Positions 8,014-16,472 of a stretch of DNA of 64,000 bases are shown here, piece by piece (the stretch's first letter is position 1; each line of letters opens with the position of its first letter). The notes under the pieces are model-generated. The model did no database searches. It had not been told where the DNA came from and worked only from the letters and a program-made list of their open reading frames with translations. The DNA comes from Bradyrhizobium frederickii (GTDB taxonomy: Bacteria; Pseudomonadota; Alphaproteobacteria; Rhizobiales; Xanthobacteraceae), in contig NZ_SPQS01000014.1 of NCBI RefSeq assembly GCF_004570865.1, positions 62,001-126,000 of the forward strand, written 5' to 3'. Both the position numbers and the translations under genes were made by a program.

Positions 8014-9551
8014 TGCTGTCGAGGGGGACGTTTCTTCACGGGCCGCTGCGGCTCCGAGGCAGGCTCAATCGCCGGGCGCGGCACCGGCAGCGGGACAGGA
8101 CCTGCGATGGCAACCGTTTCGCTCTTGTTATCCATTGCGCCGGCGACAGCGGCCGGCTTCGCGGTCCCCTTGCCCGGATCGGTTTGCGGAAACAGCTTTG
8201 CGATCTTCTCCGAGGGACGCGGATCGGGCACCGGCAGGCGCGCGGCGCGAACCGAGGGATCGAGGCCCTTCGGCACCAGCATGACAAAATGCATGGGATG
8301 GCGCAGCCGCCCGGAGACCCGGCCCGCCTCCTGGCCGGCGCCGAAAAACAGATCGGCGCGCGCGGGGCCGATGATGGCCGACCCGGTGTCCTGCGCGATC
8401 ATCAGCCGATGGAACGGCGTCTTTGCGCGCTCGGATTCGATCGGCAGCTCGCCCTCGATGAAGAACGGCGTGCCATAGACATGCAGCGACTTGTCGACCG
8501 CGATCGAACGTCCCGCCGTCAGCGGAATGCCTTGCGCGCCCACCGCCTCCTCCTTGTCGGAGAGGTTGACCTCGCGGAAGAAGATATAGGCGCGGTTCGC
8601 ACGGCGCAGCTCCTTAGCGCCGTCAGGATTCTGCGCCATCCATTCCCTGATCTTCTGCATCGACATCTCTTCCTTCGGAATGATGCCGCGCTCGATCAGG
8701 ATGCGTCCGACGGCGGTGTAGGGATAGCCGTTATAGGCATCGTAATTCAGCCGGACCGTGCTGCCGTCGTCGAACTTGATCCGCGCCGAGCCCTGGATCT
8801 GCGCGAACAACAGATCGGTCGGGTCCTTCAGCCAGGCGATCTCCAGCCCGCGGCCGGCGATCTTGCCGTCCTCGATCTCGCCGCGGTCGTAATAGGGCAC
8901 CAGCTTGCGGCGGCCGATCTTGCGGTAGACCGGACCCTTGTTGGGCAGGCTCAACGAATCCTGCTTGTAGCCGCGCACGAACAGATTCGAGGGACGGCGG
9001 TAGACCGGAACGTTGTAGACGTCGGTCTGAGTGCGCGATCCCTCCAGCACCGGCTCATAATAGCCGGTGACGAAACCATCGGGTTCGCCAAGGCGCGAAA
9101 TCCGCAGCGGCGCGAAGTTCTCCTCGAAGAAGGTTTTGGCCTTGGCGTCGTCGCCGATCTCGAGCGATCTGGCGACCCGGCAAGGCTCGTTCAGCGAACC
9201 GCCGAGCGCCTTGGGTTCAGCCGCGCCGTTCTGCGCGTTGATCGAGCGGCAGCTGGCACGGAATGTCTTGTAAGCGGCGAGGTGATTGTCATCGCCCCAG
9301 CCCTTCACGTCAGCCCAGGAGAGCGGCAAATATTGCGCGCCGGGAATGTCGAACGGCAGGGGGAGCTGCGGGTAGGGCAAGGCCCGCACCGGAGCGGCAG
9401 GCAATTGCGGCGGATGATGATGGTGATGGTTGCGATAGTGGCGCCGCGCCGCCTCGGCGCCGAGCGAAAACGATGACAGCGCGACGGCGCCTGCGCAAAG
9501 CGCGGTCGCGCTGGTCTTCAGAAAGATCTTAATTCGCGCTTCCGGTGCCAA
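8010..9551 (-). CDS. mltA: MltA, membrane-bound lytic murein transglycosylase A
   Basis: A transglycosylase of 513 residues, longer than the E. coli protein because of a C-terminal Pro-rich tail (VPLPVPRPAIEPASEPQRP) and a His-rich stretch HHHHHPP after the signal sequence. A hydrophobic signal region spans about residues 12-35. VTGYYEPVLEGS, LVPYYDRGEIEDG and IQGSARIKFDDG mark the MltA domain; IAQDTGSAIIGPARADLFFG is the 3D domain with the catalytic Asp. It cleaves the glycan strands of peptidoglycan, leaving anhydro-muropeptides. The start is a TTG at 9551 that overlaps the timA-like gene by 23 bases and follows a GGAAG; no ATG lies nearby. Confidence 0.92.
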   Translation of the reverse strand: MAPEARIKIFLKTSATALCAGAVALSSFSLGAEAARRHYRNHHHHHPPQLPAAPVRALPYPQLPLPFDIPGAQYLPLSWADVKGWGDDNHLAAYKTFRASCRSINAQNGAAEPKALGGSLNEPCRVARSLEIGDDAKAKTFFEENFAPLRISRLGEPDGFVTGYYEPVLEGSRTQTDVYNVPVYRRPSNLFVRGYKQDSLSLPNKGPVYRKIGRRKLVPYYDRGEIEDGKIAGRGLEIAWLKDPTDLLFAQIQGSARIKFDDGSTVRLNYDAYNGYPYTAVGRILIERGIIPKEEMSMQKIREWMAQNPDGAKELRRANRAYIFFREVNLSDKEEAVGAQGIPLTAGRSIAVDKSLHVYGTPFFIEGELPIESERAKTPFHRLMIAQDTGSAIIGPARADLFFGAGQEAGRVSGRLRHPMHFVMLVPKGLDPSVRAARLPVPDPRPSEKIAKLFPQTDPGKGTAKPAAVAGAMDNKSETVAIAGPVPLPVPRPAIEPASEPQRPVKKRPPRQQ

Positions 9552-10236
9552 CCAGCTTCCAGTTCGGATCGCGAGAGGTAACGTCGCGGGCGAAAGTCCA
9601 GATGTCGGTGATGTCGGCGACCGTATCGGCGCTGCCGTCGACGATGTTGCCGGCCTTGTCGCGGGTGGCCGAGATCATCTGCGAGACGAAACGGATCGTG
9701 AGCTGGGCGGTACGGTCACGCAGCTCGGCGCCGACGAGCTCGGCCTTGTCGATCGAGACGAAGCGGGTCTCGGTCTTCTGCTCGTTCTTCTCGCGCTCCT
9801 TGATCGCGGCGTCGAAGCTTTCGTAGACCTCCGACGACAGCAGGTCGCGCAGCGCGCGGCGGTCGCCATTGGCAAAGGCCAGCACGATCATCTCGTAGGC
9901 GCCGCGGGCACCCGAGATGAAATGACGCGGGTCGAACGTGGAATCCTTGTCGACGATGGCATCCAGGCCCTGCGCCAGCGTGGTGCCGGGCTCGGCCAGG
10001 TCCTTCCAGCGGTCGGAGGGCGGGGTCGGGTCGGCCGACGGCGCCAGAGGTGCCTGGTCGATCACCTTGCCCGGCATGGTCACGACGTTGTTGTCCTGGG
10101 CACCCCCCAGCGCATTGCGGGCCGCGGTCCGATCGAACGGCGGCCGTTCGTTGCCGGTTCGCTGCCCGAGCACGCTGCGCAGCCGCAGAAAGATGAAGAC
10201 CGCCAGCGCCAGGAAGATAATGGTGTAGATGTCCAC
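9529..10236 (-). CDS. Tim44/TimA-family adaptor protein
   Basis: A protein of 235 residues beginning with a GTG. One N-terminal membrane anchor (MDIYTIIFLALAVFIFLRL) is followed by a linker of about 75 residues and a C-terminal Tim44-like domain (FISGARGAYEMIVLAFANGD, ITDIWTFARDVTSRDPNWKL). Bacterial TimA is anchored in the inner membrane with the domain in the cytoplasm; its role is unclear, and the relation to the mitochondrial import motor is by fold. It is the first gene of a coupled cluster with mltA and the Smr gene, and is divergent from secB; a timA-secB neighbourhood is common in Alphaproteobacteria. Confidence 0.88.
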   Translation of the reverse strand: MDIYTIIFLALAVFIFLRLRSVLGQRTGNERPPFDRTAARNALGGAQDNNVVTMPGKVIDQAPLAPSADPTPPSDRWKDLAEPGTTLAQGLDAIVDKDSTFDPRHFISGARGAYEMIVLAFANGDRRALRDLLSSEVYESFDAAIKEREKNEQKTETRFVSIDKAELVGAELRDRTAQLTIRFVSQMISATRDKAGNIVDGSADTVADITDIWTFARDVTSRDPNWKLVGTGSAN

Positions 10237-10650
10237 GTCAGATTCGCTTTCTGGTCTTTGCTCTGGGTCTTCGCTTTCGGGGTCGTCGCCGGGAAAATCA
10301 ATCCGGCCAGTAGACCGTTCCCTACGGGAACGGCAAGTCTACATCGCCAATTTAGGTCCACATCAGGTCCTTGGGATGTAGGCACGAAATCTTGCCGGGC
10401 CAATGGCGCCTTTTGGCACAGCACCGAGTGTAGCGCGTTTTATGCTTAAGGGGAAACCCGATCCTGCCCGGAAATCGCGTATCTTCAATCGTTTAAGGCG
10501 CAATTTTACGGAAAAGGCAGGGTGACCGTCAAAGGTGTCGGCGCGGACCGAATCCCCGCCCCCGGGACCGTTCGTCCTTGTGGAACGAGGCGGCCCTATG
10601 TTAGCCAACCGCCGCGAAATTCAGCCCCAATCGGGTAAGGAGAGACTCTC
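10237..10650. other. Divergent intergenic region timA-like/secB, 414 bp
   Basis: No gene is supported here. It must hold promoters for both directions. A perfect 8-bp inverted repeat with a 3-base loop, CCGTTCCCTACGGGAACGG, lies at 10315-10333. The secB ribosome site AAGGAGAG is at about 10637. In many relatives an fxsA gene sits here; I see none. Confidence 0.6.
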
Positions 10651-11142
10651 ATGACCAACGGTAACGGCACCCCTCCCGAGGCGGCCCAGGCTCCCCAGCT
10701 CAACGTGCTGGCGCAATATACCAAGGACCTGTCGTTCGAAAATCCGAACGCGCCGGGCTCGCTCCAGCAGCAGAGCCAGCCGCCCCAGATCAACATCCAG
10801 ATCAACGTCAGCGCCAACAATCTCAGCGAGCAGGAATTCGAGGTGACGCTGTCGGTCGAGGGCAAGGCCGACACTGCGGGCAAGATCATGTTCTCGTTCG
10901 AGCTCGCCTATGCCGGCGTGTTCCGCATCGCCAACGTGCCGAAGGAGAATCTGCATCCGCTGGTCATGATCGAGTGCCCGCGCCTGCTCTTCCCGTTCGC
11001 GCGCGAGATCATCGCGACCGCGGTGCGCGACGGCGGGTTCCCGCCCCTGATGCTGGATCCGGTCGACTTCGTCGGTCTCTATCGCCAGAACATGGAGCGG
11101 CAAATGGCCGCCCAGGGCGGTGGCCAGACCGGCCAGGCCTAA
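10651..11142 (+). CDS. secB: SecB, protein-export chaperone
   Basis: A chaperone of 163 residues. QAPQLNVLAQYTKDLSFENP near residues 11-30 is the SecB N-terminal signature, followed by INIQINVSANNLSEQEFEVT and the C-terminal CPRLLFPFAREIIATAVRDG and GFPPLMLDPVDFVGLY, which contain the SecA-binding and substrate-groove residues. It keeps precursors unfolded and delivers them to SecA at the Sec translocon. A strong AAGGAG site precedes the ATG. It converges with dnaQ; the two stop codons are one base apart. Confidence 0.98.
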   Translation: MTNGNGTPPEAAQAPQLNVLAQYTKDLSFENPNAPGSLQQQSQPPQINIQINVSANNLSEQEFEVTLSVEGKADTAGKIMFSFELAYAGVFRIANVPKENLHPLVMIECPRLLFPFAREIIATAVRDGGFPPLMLDPVDFVGLYRQNMERQMAAQGGGQTGQA

Positions 11143-11143
11143 A

Positions 11144-11866
11144 TCAAGCTGAACCGGCCGGAGGGGCGACTGGAGCGGCGAGATACTCGTTCCAGATCGC
11201 CTTTTCACCCATCGTTGCGATGAAGGCCCGATGGGCCTCTCTCTCGGCATCCGAAACCCGCGGCGCGAGCGGCACCAGGCGCTGCCGCCGCGGCGTATCG
11301 CCCGCCGCGTTGACGCGAATCTCTTCCCTCTCCGACGCCAGAAGCAGCTGCGACTGCCGGGCTCCGACCAGGTCGACATAGACCTCGGCCAGCAGCTCGG
11401 CGTCCAGCAGCGCGCCGTGCTTGGTGCGGTGCGAATTGTCGATCGCATAGCGCGAGCAGAGATCGTCGAGCCGGTTCGACACGCCCGGATGCTTGCGCCG
11501 TGCCAGCAGCAGGGTATCGACCAGCCGCTCCCGCGGGATCGCTGCGCGCTTGATCCGGTCGAGCTCGGCATTGATGAAGCTGATATCGAACGAGGCGTTG
11601 TGGATCACCAGCGGGTCGTCGCCGATGAACTCCAGAAACCCATCGACGACCTCGTGGAATAGTGGCTTGGTCGACAGGAATTCGGCCGACAGCCCGTGCA
11701 CCGCGAAGGCTTCCGCCGGCATGTCCCGCTCAGGATTGATATAGACGTGATAGGTCTGGCCCGTCGGCATGCGGTTGAGGATCTCGACGCAGCCGATTTC
11801 GACCAGGCGATCGCCGCGAAGCGGATCGAGGCCGGTGGTTTCGGTGTCGAGGACGATTTCGCGCAT
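11144..11866 (-). CDS. dnaQ: DnaQ, DNA polymerase III epsilon (proofreading) subunit
   Basis: A 3'-5' exonuclease of 240 residues of the DEDDh type: Exo I is LDTETTGLD (Asp7, Glu9), Exo II is IHNASFDISFI, and Exo III is HGALLDAELLAEVY with the His and final Asp. The C-terminal segment after about residue 180 is the flexible polymerase-binding tail. It removes misincorporated bases during replication as part of the core polymerase. It is the last of a minus-strand series ppsR-like, maf, coaE, dnaQ, 56 bases after coaE. Confidence 0.96.
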   Translation of the reverse strand: MREIVLDTETTGLDPLRGDRLVEIGCVEILNRMPTGQTYHVYINPERDMPAEAFAVHGLSAEFLSTKPLFHEVVDGFLEFIGDDPLVIHNASFDISFINAELDRIKRAAIPRERLVDTLLLARRKHPGVSNRLDDLCSRYAIDNSHRTKHGALLDAELLAEVYVDLVGARQSQLLLASEREEIRVNAAGDTPRRQRLVPLAPRVSDAEREAHRAFIATMGEKAIWNEYLAAPVAPPAGSA

Positions 11867-11922
11867 GTCTTGAGATCAGTGTCTTGAGATCAGTATCGTG
11901 AGAGCCGTTATGAGGCGGCGAA

Positions 11923-12522
11923 TCAGATTCGCCGCTGCGGCATCTTAACGACCTCGGCCAGGATCTGCGCGATTTGCGCCCGCACCGGCTCAAGTCCGTG
12001 CGAGGTATCCACCACGAAATCGGCCCGCTTGCGCTTCTCGGCGTCCGGCGTCTGTTTGGCGATGATGGCATCGAGTTTGGCTTCGTCCATCGTGCCCCGC
12101 GCCAGCACCCGCTCGCGCTGGAGTTCCGGCGAGGTCGACACCACGACCACGGCGTCGACCCGCTTCTCGCCGCCGGTCTCGAACAGCAGCGGGATGTCGA
12201 GCACCACGACCGGCGCCTTGGCCGCCTCGGCCTCGGCGAAGAATTTTTGCCGGGAGGCGCCGAGCATCGGATGCACGATCTGCTCGAGCTGCTTGATCGC
12301 CGCGGGATCATGCACGACGCGCGCCGACAGCTTTGACCGGTCAACCTTGCCGTTCACGGTGGTACCGGGAAAGGCAGCCTCGATCGCGGGCGCTGCTTCG
12401 CCCTTATAGAGCTGATGCACCGCGGCATCGGCATCGTAGACGGGCACACCGGCCTCCGCGAACAGTTTCGCGGTGGTGGATTTTCCCATCCCGATCGAGC
12501 CGGTCAGTCCCAGTATCCGCAT
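11923..12522 (-). CDS. coaE: CoaE, dephospho-CoA kinase
   Basis: A kinase of 199 residues. The P-loop GLTGSIGMGKSTTAK spans residues 5-19, ADAAVHQLY and the lid region around VVLDIPLLFE follow. It phosphorylates the 3' hydroxyl of dephospho-CoA in the last step of CoA synthesis. The ATG at 12522 is chosen because it places MRILGLTGSIG at the N-terminus as in the family; an upstream in-frame start would add nine residues without support. It follows maf by 23 bases and precedes dnaQ. Confidence 0.96.
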   Translation of the reverse strand: MRILGLTGSIGMGKSTTAKLFAEAGVPVYDADAAVHQLYKGEAAPAIEAAFPGTTVNGKVDRSKLSARVVHDPAAIKQLEQIVHPMLGASRQKFFAEAEAAKAPVVVLDIPLLFETGGEKRVDAVVVVSTSPELQRERVLARGTMDEAKLDAIIAKQTPDAEKRKRADFVVDTSHGLEPVRAQIAQILAEVVKMPQRRI

Positions 12523-12545
12523 CAGCGCGCAGCCATCTCCGTCAG

Positions 12546-13154
12546 TCACACCGCAACTAGCCGCTCACGCCGCAGAAACGCAAGCAGCGGCAACAGCGGC
12601 AGGCCGAGAATGGTGAAATGGTCGCCCTCGATGCGCTCGAACAGATGGACGCCCAGCCCCTCGAGCTGATAGGCGCCGACGCTGGTCGTGACGGCGTCGC
12701 CGGCAGCGTCGAGATAGGCCGACAGCTCCGCCTCGGTCATCGCACGCATGGTCATGCGGGCAATCGAGACTTCTTCGAAAACAATCTTGCCGTCATGCGC
12801 CATAGCGATCGCGGAATTCAGCTCATGGCTGTTGCCGGCGAGGTCGCGCAATTGCGCCAATGCCTGGTCGCGGCCGGCGGGCTTGTTGAAGAGGCGGTTG
12901 CCAAGAGCCAGGGTCTGATCGGCGCCGATCACGTAGCTGCCGGGATGACGGGCGCAGACCGCCTTGGCCTTTTCGCGCGCGAGCAACAGAGCGATCTCGC
13001 ACGGATTTGAAAGCTCCGAGGCGGCTTGAATACCGCGTTCGTCGATATCGGCGGTAACAGCCCTGAACTCCAGCCCGGCATTGGCCAGCAGCATTTTACG
13101 CGCGCTGCTCTGCGAGGCCAGGATCAACGGAGATGTGCCGAGCCACAGCCCCAT
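12546..13154 (-). CDS. Maf-family nucleotide pyrophosphatase
   Basis: A protein of 202 residues. PLILASQSSARKMLLANAG is the Maf N-terminal loop that binds the triphosphate; IGADQTLALG carries the catalytic Asp, and GAYQLEGLGVHLFERIEGD near residues 157-175 is the C-terminal family motif. Maf proteins hydrolyse non-canonical or modified NTPs to monophosphates and can affect septum formation. The start at 13154 (ATG of MGLWLGTSP) lies 8 bases downstream of the DUF299 gene stop. The open frame extends far upstream but only as a shadow of the DUF299 gene. Confidence 0.92.
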   Translation of the reverse strand: MGLWLGTSPLILASQSSARKMLLANAGLEFRAVTADIDERGIQAASELSNPCEIALLLAREKAKAVCARHPGSYVIGADQTLALGNRLFNKPAGRDQALAQLRDLAGNSHELNSAIAMAHDGKIVFEEVSIARMTMRAMTEAELSAYLDAAGDAVTTSVGAYQLEGLGVHLFERIEGDHFTILGLPLLPLLAFLRRERLVAV

Positions 13155-13162
13155 CGCGACAC

Positions 13163-14002
13163 CTATTCGGAAGGCCGGTTGCGTTGGCGATCGCTGTAGA
13201 GCTTCATGATCGCTGCCGCGGTTTCCTCGATCGAGCGGCGCGTGACGTCCAGCAGCGGCCAATCGTGCTTGGCGCTGAGCTTGCGCGCAAACGCGACCTC
13301 CTCGGTGACCGATTGCTTGTCGGTGTAGGTTTCGCTGCCGGACTCCGCTCCCATCGAGAGCAGGCGGTTCTGACGAATCTGGATCAGGCGTTCCGGCGTC
13401 GCGTGCAGGCTGACGACCAGCGGCCGCGTCAGCGTCTCCAATTGCGAGGGCACCGGAATGCCGGGAACCAGCGGCACGTTGGCGGTGCGGATGCCGCGAT
13501 TGGCGAGATAAATCGAGGTCGGCGTTTTCGAGGTGCGGGAGACGCCGACCAGGACCACGTCGGCATCGTTGAGGCCTTCGACATGCTGGCCGTCGTCGTG
13601 GATCATGGTGTAGTTCAGCGCGTCGATGCGCTTGAAATATTCCGCGTTGAGGACGTGCTGGGCGCCGACGCGGCCCGTGGTCGCAGCCCCGAGATAGGCT
13701 TCGAACAGCTGCATCACCGGGCCGATGATCGACAGGCTCGGAACGTTGATCTCCTTGCACTTGTCCTCGAGCCTGGAGACCAGATCCTTCTCCAGCAGCG
13801 TGAACAGCACGATTCCCGGGGCTTCCTCGATCTCGTCGAGCACGCGATCCAGCTGCTTCTGGCTGCGCACCAGCGGGTAGACATGCTCGACCGGCGTGAC
13901 GTTGGCGTATTGGGCCGCAACCGCGCGCGCCACGGTGATCAGCGTCTCGCCGGTGGAGTCGGAGACAAGGTGCAGATGGAAATAATTGTTCGAGGTCGGC
14001 AC
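13163..14002 (-). CDS. DUF299 regulator (PPDK/PEP synthase kinase-pyrophosphorylase)
   Basis: A protein of 279 residues beginning with GTG. NYFHLHLVSDSTGETLITVARA is the family N-terminus and GVSRTSKTPTSIYLANRG near residues 154-171 is the P-loop. Members reversibly phosphorylate pyruvate,phosphate dikinase or PEP synthase using ADP and Pi and so set the direction of PEP/pyruvate conversion. Which dikinase is the target cannot be told here. In Caulobacter the homologous gene borders the chromosome origin; here too a DnaA-box-rich gap lies directly upstream. First gene of the maf-coaE-dnaQ series. Confidence 0.92.
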   Translation of the reverse strand: MPTSNNYFHLHLVSDSTGETLITVARAVAAQYANVTPVEHVYPLVRSQKQLDRVLDEIEEAPGIVLFTLLEKDLVSRLEDKCKEINVPSLSIIGPVMQLFEAYLGAATTGRVGAQHVLNAEYFKRIDALNYTMIHDDGQHVEGLNDADVVLVGVSRTSKTPTSIYLANRGIRTANVPLVPGIPVPSQLETLTRPLVVSLHATPERLIQIRQNRLLSMGAESGSETYTDKQSVTEEVAFARKLSAKHDWPLLDVTRRSIEETAAAIMKLYSDRQRNRPSE

Positions 14003-14453
14003 AAAAACTCTTTGTATGAGGGCGGTGTGGATTGTGGATTTCTGTGGAGCTTAACCTCTCGGAAAGGGTTGCGCGACACCGGGGGCGGGACAAGTGCCAA
14101 TTTTGTTCACACCGCTGCCCCTCAGAACAAGTTTGCCGCCCGGTCGGGCCGGAAACGGGATTGCGCGGACAACCGCCTTGATAAGCTGCCGACAGAATCG
14201 CGCAAGTCTTTGCAGCCGCCAGACTTATCGGAAGTCGGCAGACCTTATCGGGATATGTGGATGGATGTGAACAAGCGCGCGTCAACTCGCGGATGGAATT
14301 GCATGAGTCCAATCCACGGTCACATAGACTCAAACCTTAAGAATCTAAGATTCTAGATTTGAGGAAGGCGCTACGGACGGATATGTGTGCACGGTGAGAC
14401 CTTAACGAGTTCTTACTATCCCCAGTTCACTGCGCAGAGCCGGACCCCCGAAA
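14003..14453. other. Candidate chromosome replication origin (oriC)
   Basis: A 451-bp gap without genes between the divergent DUF299 and hemJ genes. Two copies of TTGTTCACA (14103-14111 forward, 14266-14274 reverse) match the relaxed DnaA box TTNTNCACA. Weaker TGTGGA-type boxes lie at 14026, 14033, 14043 and 14256. Five GANTC sites, the CcrM methylation target, fall in 14195-14353, four of them within 49 bp. An AT-rich patch (14333-14362) carries overlapping palindromes and could be the unwinding element. Downstream come rho, mnmE, mnmG, rsmG, parA, parB and a parS cluster. This fits an alphaproteobacterial oriC; the call is inferred from motifs and position. Confidence 0.72.
14402..14416 (+). 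promoter_or_regulatory. CtrA-like binding site in the origin region
   Basis: TTAACGAGTTCTTAC matches the CtrA consensus TTAA-N7-TTAA at seven of eight positions. It lies 38 bases upstream of hemJ and downstream of the AT-rich patch. A half site TTAA is at 14337. In Caulobacter CtrA sites in oriC repress initiation; a role here is inference. Confidence 0.45.
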
Positions 14454-14888
14454 ATGTTCGAAGACGTCTATCTCTGGATCAAGGCGCTGCACGTGATCGC
14501 CGTCATCGCCTGGATGGCGGGCATGCTCTATCTGCCGCGACTGTTCGTCTATCATTCCGAGGCCGAGATCGGCTCGAAGCAGTCGGAAACGTTCAAGGTG
14601 ATGGAACGTCGGCTCCTCAAGGCCATCATCAACCCTGCCATGACCGTCACCTGGCTCGCCGGGCTTTATCTCGCCTGGTCCGGCCATTGGTTCTCATTCG
14701 GCTGGCTGCACGTAAAACTGGCATTGGTCCTGGCGATGTCTGCGGTCCACGGCTTTTTTTCCCGCTGGCTGAAGGATTTCGCCGCCGACCGGCGCCCGCG
14801 CACCCAGAAATTCTATCGCATTATCAATGAGGTGCCGACCGTTCTGATGATTTTCATCGTCATCATGGTGATCGTGAAGCCGTTCTAG
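14454..14888 (+). CDS. hemJ: HemJ, protoporphyrinogen IX oxidase
   Basis: A small membrane protein of 144 residues (HemJ/UPF0093). Four hydrophobic segments are visible; WIKALHVIAVIAWMAGMLYLP near residues 8-28 holds the conserved His and the RLFVYH motif follows, residues implicated in haem binding and catalysis. KLALVLAMSAVHGFFSRWL and PTVLMIFIVIMVIVKPF form the later helices. It oxidises protoporphyrinogen IX to protoporphyrin IX in haem synthesis. It occupies the position next to the origin where hemE stands in Caulobacter; hemE is absent from this window. The rho gene follows after 249 bases. Confidence 0.93.
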   Translation: MFEDVYLWIKALHVIAVIAWMAGMLYLPRLFVYHSEAEIGSKQSETFKVMERRLLKAIINPAMTVTWLAGLYLAWSGHWFSFGWLHVKLALVLAMSAVHGFFSRWLKDFAADRRPRTQKFYRIINEVPTVLMIFIVIMVIVKPF

Positions 14889-15137
14889 GCAAGGCCCGTG
14901 ACGATAAGCCCAGCGCTTCGGCTTGCGGAGCAGGAAGCGATTTTCTATATTGGCGACATCCCACCCAACGCAGGCGGATGTGGTTGTGTCTGAGCTTTCC
15001 AGAGGCCGGACACCGCATCAGGTTTGAAGCCTCACCGGCACTTAACCTTGCCAGACCTGCGGACCTTACCTTCTCACGTCCGCATTTCAGAGCCTCCTCG
15101 CACCCCCCTTCCAAGGTTACCCCACAGGACCACCCCA

Positions 15138-16403
15138 ATGCGGGAAATTAAACTTCAGGACCTCAAGTCGAAGACGCCGGCCGAGCTCGTCTCGTTCGCG
15201 GAAGAGCATGGGGTCGAGAACGCCAGCACGATGCGCAAGCAGGAGCTGCTGTTCGCCATCCTCAAGCAACTTGCGCTCGCCGAAACCGACATCGTCGGCG
15301 AGGGCGTCGTCGAGGTTCTCTCCGACGGCTTCGGCTTTCTCCGTTCGCCCGATGCTAATTATCTGCCGGGCCCGGACGACATCTACGTTTCGCCGTCGCA
15401 GATCCGCCGTTTCGGCCTGCGCACCGGCGACACCATCGAAGGCCACATCCGCAGCCCGAAAGAGGGCGAGCGCTATTTCGCGCTGCTGAAGGTCAACACG
15501 CTCAATTTCGAGGACCCGGAAAAGGCCAAGCACAAGGTCAATTTCGACAACCTCACACCGCTGTTTCCGAATCAGCGTTTCCGCATGGAAATCGACGATC
15601 CGACGCGGAAAGACCTTTCTGCACGGGTGATCGACATCGTCGCTCCGATCGGCAAGGGCCAGCGCGCCTTGATCGTGGCGCCGCCGCGCACGGGTAAGAC
15701 CGTGCTGATGCAGAACATCGCGCACTCGATTACGCACAATCATCCCGAGTGCTACCTGATCGTGCTGCTGATCGACGAGCGTCCGGAAGAAGTCACGGAC
15801 ATGCAGCGCTCGGTGAAGGGCGAGGTCGTGTCGTCGACCTTCGACGAGCCGGCGGTGCGCCACGTCCAGGTCGCCGAGATGGTGATCGAGAAAGCAAAGC
15901 GCCTGGTCGAGCATGGCCGCGACGTCGTGATCCTGCTCGATTCGATCACCCGTCTCGGCCGCGCCTACAACACCGTGGTGCCGTCCTCCGGCAAGGTGCT
16001 GACCGGCGGTGTCGACGCCAACGCGCTGCAGCGCCCGAAGCGCTTCTTCGGTGCCGCCCGCAACATCGAGGAGGGCGGCTCGCTGACCATCATCGCGACC
16101 GCGCTGGTCGACACCGGCAGCCGCATGGACGAAGTCATCTTCGAAGAGTTCAAGGGCACCGGTAACTCGGAACTGATCCTGGACCGTAAGGTCTCGGACA
16201 AGCGCACGTTCCCGGCGATCGACATCTCGCGTTCCGGCACCCGCAAGGAAGAGCTCATCACCGACCCGCAGGTGCTCAAGAAGATGTATGTGCTCCGCCG
16301 CATCCTCAATCCGATGGGCACGATGGACGCGATCGACTTCCTGCTCGACAAGCTGCGCTCGACCAAGAGCAATTCGGAGTTCTTCGAGTCCATGAACACT
16401 TGA
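15138..16403 (+). CDS. rho: Rho, transcription termination factor
   Basis: A hexameric RNA helicase of 421 residues, full length. REIKLQDLKSKTPAELVSFA is the N-terminal helix bundle, GFGFLRSPDANYLPGPDDIYV lies in the cold-shock RNA-binding domain, Walker A is APPRTGKT and Walker B is VVILLDSITRLGRAY. GNSELILDRK and RRILNPMGTMDAIDFLL close the protein. It loads on C-rich untranslated RNA and pulls it from RNA polymerase. The 249-bp leader (14889-15137) is long enough for the autogenous control known for rho genes, but no structure was resolved. A factor-independent terminator follows at 16436. Confidence 0.98.
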   Translation: MREIKLQDLKSKTPAELVSFAEEHGVENASTMRKQELLFAILKQLALAETDIVGEGVVEVLSDGFGFLRSPDANYLPGPDDIYVSPSQIRRFGLRTGDTIEGHIRSPKEGERYFALLKVNTLNFEDPEKAKHKVNFDNLTPLFPNQRFRMEIDDPTRKDLSARVIDIVAPIGKGQRALIVAPPRTGKTVLMQNIAHSITHNHPECYLIVLLIDERPEEVTDMQRSVKGEVVSSTFDEPAVRHVQVAEMVIEKAKRLVEHGRDVVILLDSITRLGRAYNTVVPSSGKVLTGGVDANALQRPKRFFGAARNIEEGGSLTIIATALVDTGSRMDEVIFEEFKGTGNSELILDRKVSDKRTFPAIDISRSGTRKEELITDPQVLKKMYVLRRILNPMGTMDAIDFLLDKLRSTKSNSEFFESMNT

Positions 16404-16435
16404 GTGCGGTGCAGCATAACCTGCGTAAGTTCAGA

Positions 16436-16458
16436 GGGCGCCTCCGGGCGCCCTTTTT
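16436..16458 (+). terminator. Rho-independent terminator after rho
   Basis: A 7-bp stem GGGCGCC/GGCGCCC with a TCCG loop is followed by TTTTT, 32 bases after the rho stop codon. Confidence 0.9.
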
Positions 16459-16472
16459 ATTGTGCAGGTTTG

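Noticed and set aside
12546..14333. Long minus-strand frame extending maf upstream across the DUF299 gene
   Set aside because: Only the last 202 codons match Maf. The upstream part is a frame shadow of the DUF299 gene and runs through the origin candidate.
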